Shown piece by piece: positions 62,775 to 64,000 of a stretch of DNA of 64,000 bases. Below the pieces are notes generated by a model. The model worked only from the letters and a program-made list of their open reading frames with translations. It searched no databases and was not told the origin of the DNA. The DNA comes from Methanoregula boonei 6A8 (lineage in GTDB: Archaea; Halobacteriota; Methanomicrobia; Methanomicrobiales; Methanospirillaceae), in contig NC_009712.1 of the NCBI RefSeq assembly GCF_000017625.1, positions 2,418,001 to 2,482,000 of the forward strand, written 5' to 3'. The number at the start of each line of letters is the position of its first letter. Positions within the stretch are counted from its first letter, which is position 1. The position numbers and the translations under genes are program-made.

Positions 62775-63042
62775 TACCTATCGTTTGCATGTCCCCGCTC
62801 ATAAGGGCTTTCCAAGAGGTTACAAACAACCAGATCCAAAACTGATTATTACTGGATTGGGCAGAAACCGGTTATTGCGGCCGAAATCCAGAATATTCCC
62901 TGATTACCGATATGATATCATGCAAACGACATTAAAACAGTTTTTTCTTATACAGAAAATTTATATATCAAAGACTCAAACTATAATGTATCCCCCACAG
63001 AGATCCACTCATACAAGGGCGAGTCTTTGTAATGCAACCATC

Positions 63043-63489
63043 ATGCAGACCATTACTGCCCTCGCACGGCGCATCTGGGATGCGCCTGCGTACATTGCTG
63101 TCGTTCCCCCGCTTGCGGTAAGTATCGACTACGCCCTGACTTTTTATCTTGCCGGCAACACCGGCATGATCCTCCAGTGGGAGGCAAGTCCGCTTGTGCG
63201 GTTTGCCGTTGCCCACAACAGTATGGCGCTCTATTTCCTTGCGCTCGTTGTCTTTTACTACGCTGCCGCGTATGCCGTGCTCCGCATCCTGCACCCGACC
63301 GGTTTTTACCGGTACGGGGTCGGACTGGTCCTGCTGGTGAGCCTGACCCATGTACTGGGAGGCATCTCGTGGCAGCTGAAAAACTCGTGGTACTCCTACG
63401 GGATAGCGGCCCTCTCGCTCCTGACCATAATCATAGCGATCTGCCTGTTCGGGTATGCCTTTTTCCGACAGTCCCGTTCATCCGCATGA
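63043..63489 (+). CDS. Polytopic membrane protein, unknown (DUF5658-like)
   Basis: 148 residues from the ATG 63043, with four helices (about 13-33, 50-74, 88-105, 115-140). The frame is open further upstream, but a TATA box (ttatatatc, 62961-62969) points to a transcript start near 62990 and the 63043 ATG gives a sensible N-terminus. SIDYALTFYLAG and a distant NSWYSYG are the only notable motifs. May be distantly related to the small membrane protein at 5.5-5.9 kb. Function unknown. Confidence 0.65.
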   Translation: MQTITALARRIWDAPAYIAVVPPLAVSIDYALTFYLAGNTGMILQWEASPLVRFAVAHNSMALYFLALVVFYYAAAYAVLRILHPTGFYRYGVGLVLLVSLTHVLGGISWQLKNSWYSYGIAALSLLTIIIAICLFGYAFFRQSRSSA

Positions 63490-63553
63490 AGATATCCTGA
63501 TTACCCCATATATCTCAATATTAATCGGATGCAGATATATTTTAGATTCAAAA

Positions 63554-63565
63554 AGAATATATTCT
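63554..63565 (+). promoter_or_regulatory. Palindromic TATA element agaatatattct
   Basis: A perfect 12-base palindrome containing the TATA core, 75-86 bases before the GTG start of the last gene. Similar in kind to the palindromic TATA boxes at 51341 and 54000. Confidence 0.4.
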
Positions 63566-63639
63566 GATCCTGACAGAATACTTCCCCGAGCAGGTAGTGC
63601 GGGTAAACTAAAAAGGACTGACCCGTAGGAACAAGGGAA

Positions 63640-63852
63640 GTGAATGAATCCGTGAGCAGAACAGAAACAAACCTGGACAAGATAAATCATACTGTTATTC
63701 CCGCAGCTGCCTGTCTCGCACTTCTCAGCGCAGGAAGCCTTTCGGTCTATGGGGAGTTCGATCTCGTAGTCCCGCTGATCGCCTCCATTTCGGCCGTTTG
63801 CATCCTTTACCTGGCGATCATGATTGCGGCCCGGCACACGGCCCCTTCATGA
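63640..63852 (+). CDS. Small two-helix membrane protein
   Basis: 70 residues from GTG (GTG at 63652 is an alternative); helices near 20-38 and 43-63. AAGGGA precedes the start. No family was recognised; one of several tiny membrane proteins in the 49-64 kb part of the window. Confidence 0.5.
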   Translation: MNESVSRTETNLDKINHTVIPAAACLALLSAGSLSVYGEFDLVVPLIASISAVCILYLAIMIAARHTAPS

Positions 63853-64000
63853 CACACCAGATATTGTTTTGAAATCTCCGCGAATCGGAAGTGCCCTTTT
63901 TGCAGATCCTCCTCTGTTTCGATGCGCAGATCCGGATCTTTTTCAAAGATCAATATCAGCCGTGCACGATAAACAGCAGTTGGTCTGAGTACATGAGCCA
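63853..64000. other. Window end; possible partial minus-strand gene
   Basis: 148 bases with no complete gene. On the minus strand a frame enters from the window edge and runs to a TAA at 63807-63809; its reading (LIFEKDPDLRIETEEDLQKG) is protein-like but it would overlap the end of the plus-strand small gene by 46 bases. A second minus frame stops at 63956. The next stretch of chromosome is needed to decide. Confidence 0.3.

Noticed and set aside
63807-64000. Partial minus-strand gene at the window edge
   Set aside because: Protein-like, but it overlaps a plus-strand gene by 46 bases and has no visible start; undecidable without more sequence.

Overview
The window reads as chromosome of a hydrogenotrophic methanogen of the Methanomicrobiales, most like the Methanoregulaceae. 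Support: GC-rich, mostly ATGA/GTGA-overlapped operons; archaeal TATA boxes; a group II chaperonin, membrane LonB, Nob1, GfcR and archaeal-type PRPP synthetase; DUF1628-type archaeal pilins with archaellum-like secretion ATPases and FlaJ-like platforms; an FmdE-family protein; and PAS-rich archaeal histidine kinases. The genus is inferred; no rRNA is present.

Layout. 0-5.9 kb: a pilus/secretion ATPase-platform pair (minus) diverging from two overlapped KaiC/RAD55-like ATPases, one with a broken P-loop, then a small membrane protein. 6.3-15.2 kb: a minus-strand group that I read as one metal- or cofactor-handling neighbourhood: FmdE-like protein, two paralogous methyltransferases, a truncated third methyltransferase, a radical SAM enzyme fused to a BtuF/TroA-like binding domain, a DUF4213/DUF364 putative heavy-metal-chelation protein, and a response regulator with its multi-PAS kinase. 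15.4-18 kb: a pseudokinase-TPR protein and a coiled-coil membrane protein. 18.9-21.7 kb: an unusual plus-strand operon of a cytoplasmic binding-protein-fold protein, a HypB/CobW-like GTPase and an ABC ATPase that lacks a normal start codon and follows an in-frame TGA. 21.7-25.9 kb: a periplasmic binding protein and four pilin-like genes in an A-B-A-B duplication. 26.6-32.0 kb: a complete peptide/nickel-type ABC importer with a structured upstream region, followed by a fifth pilin. 33.5-39.6 kb: a second pilus operon (lipoprotein, ATPase with a duplicated membrane module, platform, two pilins). 40-44.8 kb: a LonB-TldD-PmbA-BofA proteolysis operon. 45-49 kb: housekeeping genes (prs, nob1, gfcR, thermosome, tRNA-Ser). 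49.2-55.1 kb: small or accessory genes with distinctive palindromic TATA promoters, a PhoU-type regulator and a phosphatase-fold protein. 55.3-63.9 kb: a third pilus platform split over two genes, signalling proteins (including a histidine kinase without its histidine), a third KaiC-like ATPase and small membrane proteins.

Themes. There are three separate type IV pilus-like assembly loci in 64 kb, repeated pairing of such loci with KaiC-like ATPases or two-component proteins, and several signalling or enzyme folds that have lost catalytic residues. The best candidates for undescribed biology are the radical SAM/binding-protein fusion neighbourhood (6.3-15.2 kb) and the permease-less binding protein/GTPase/ABC ATPase operon (18.9-21.7 kb).
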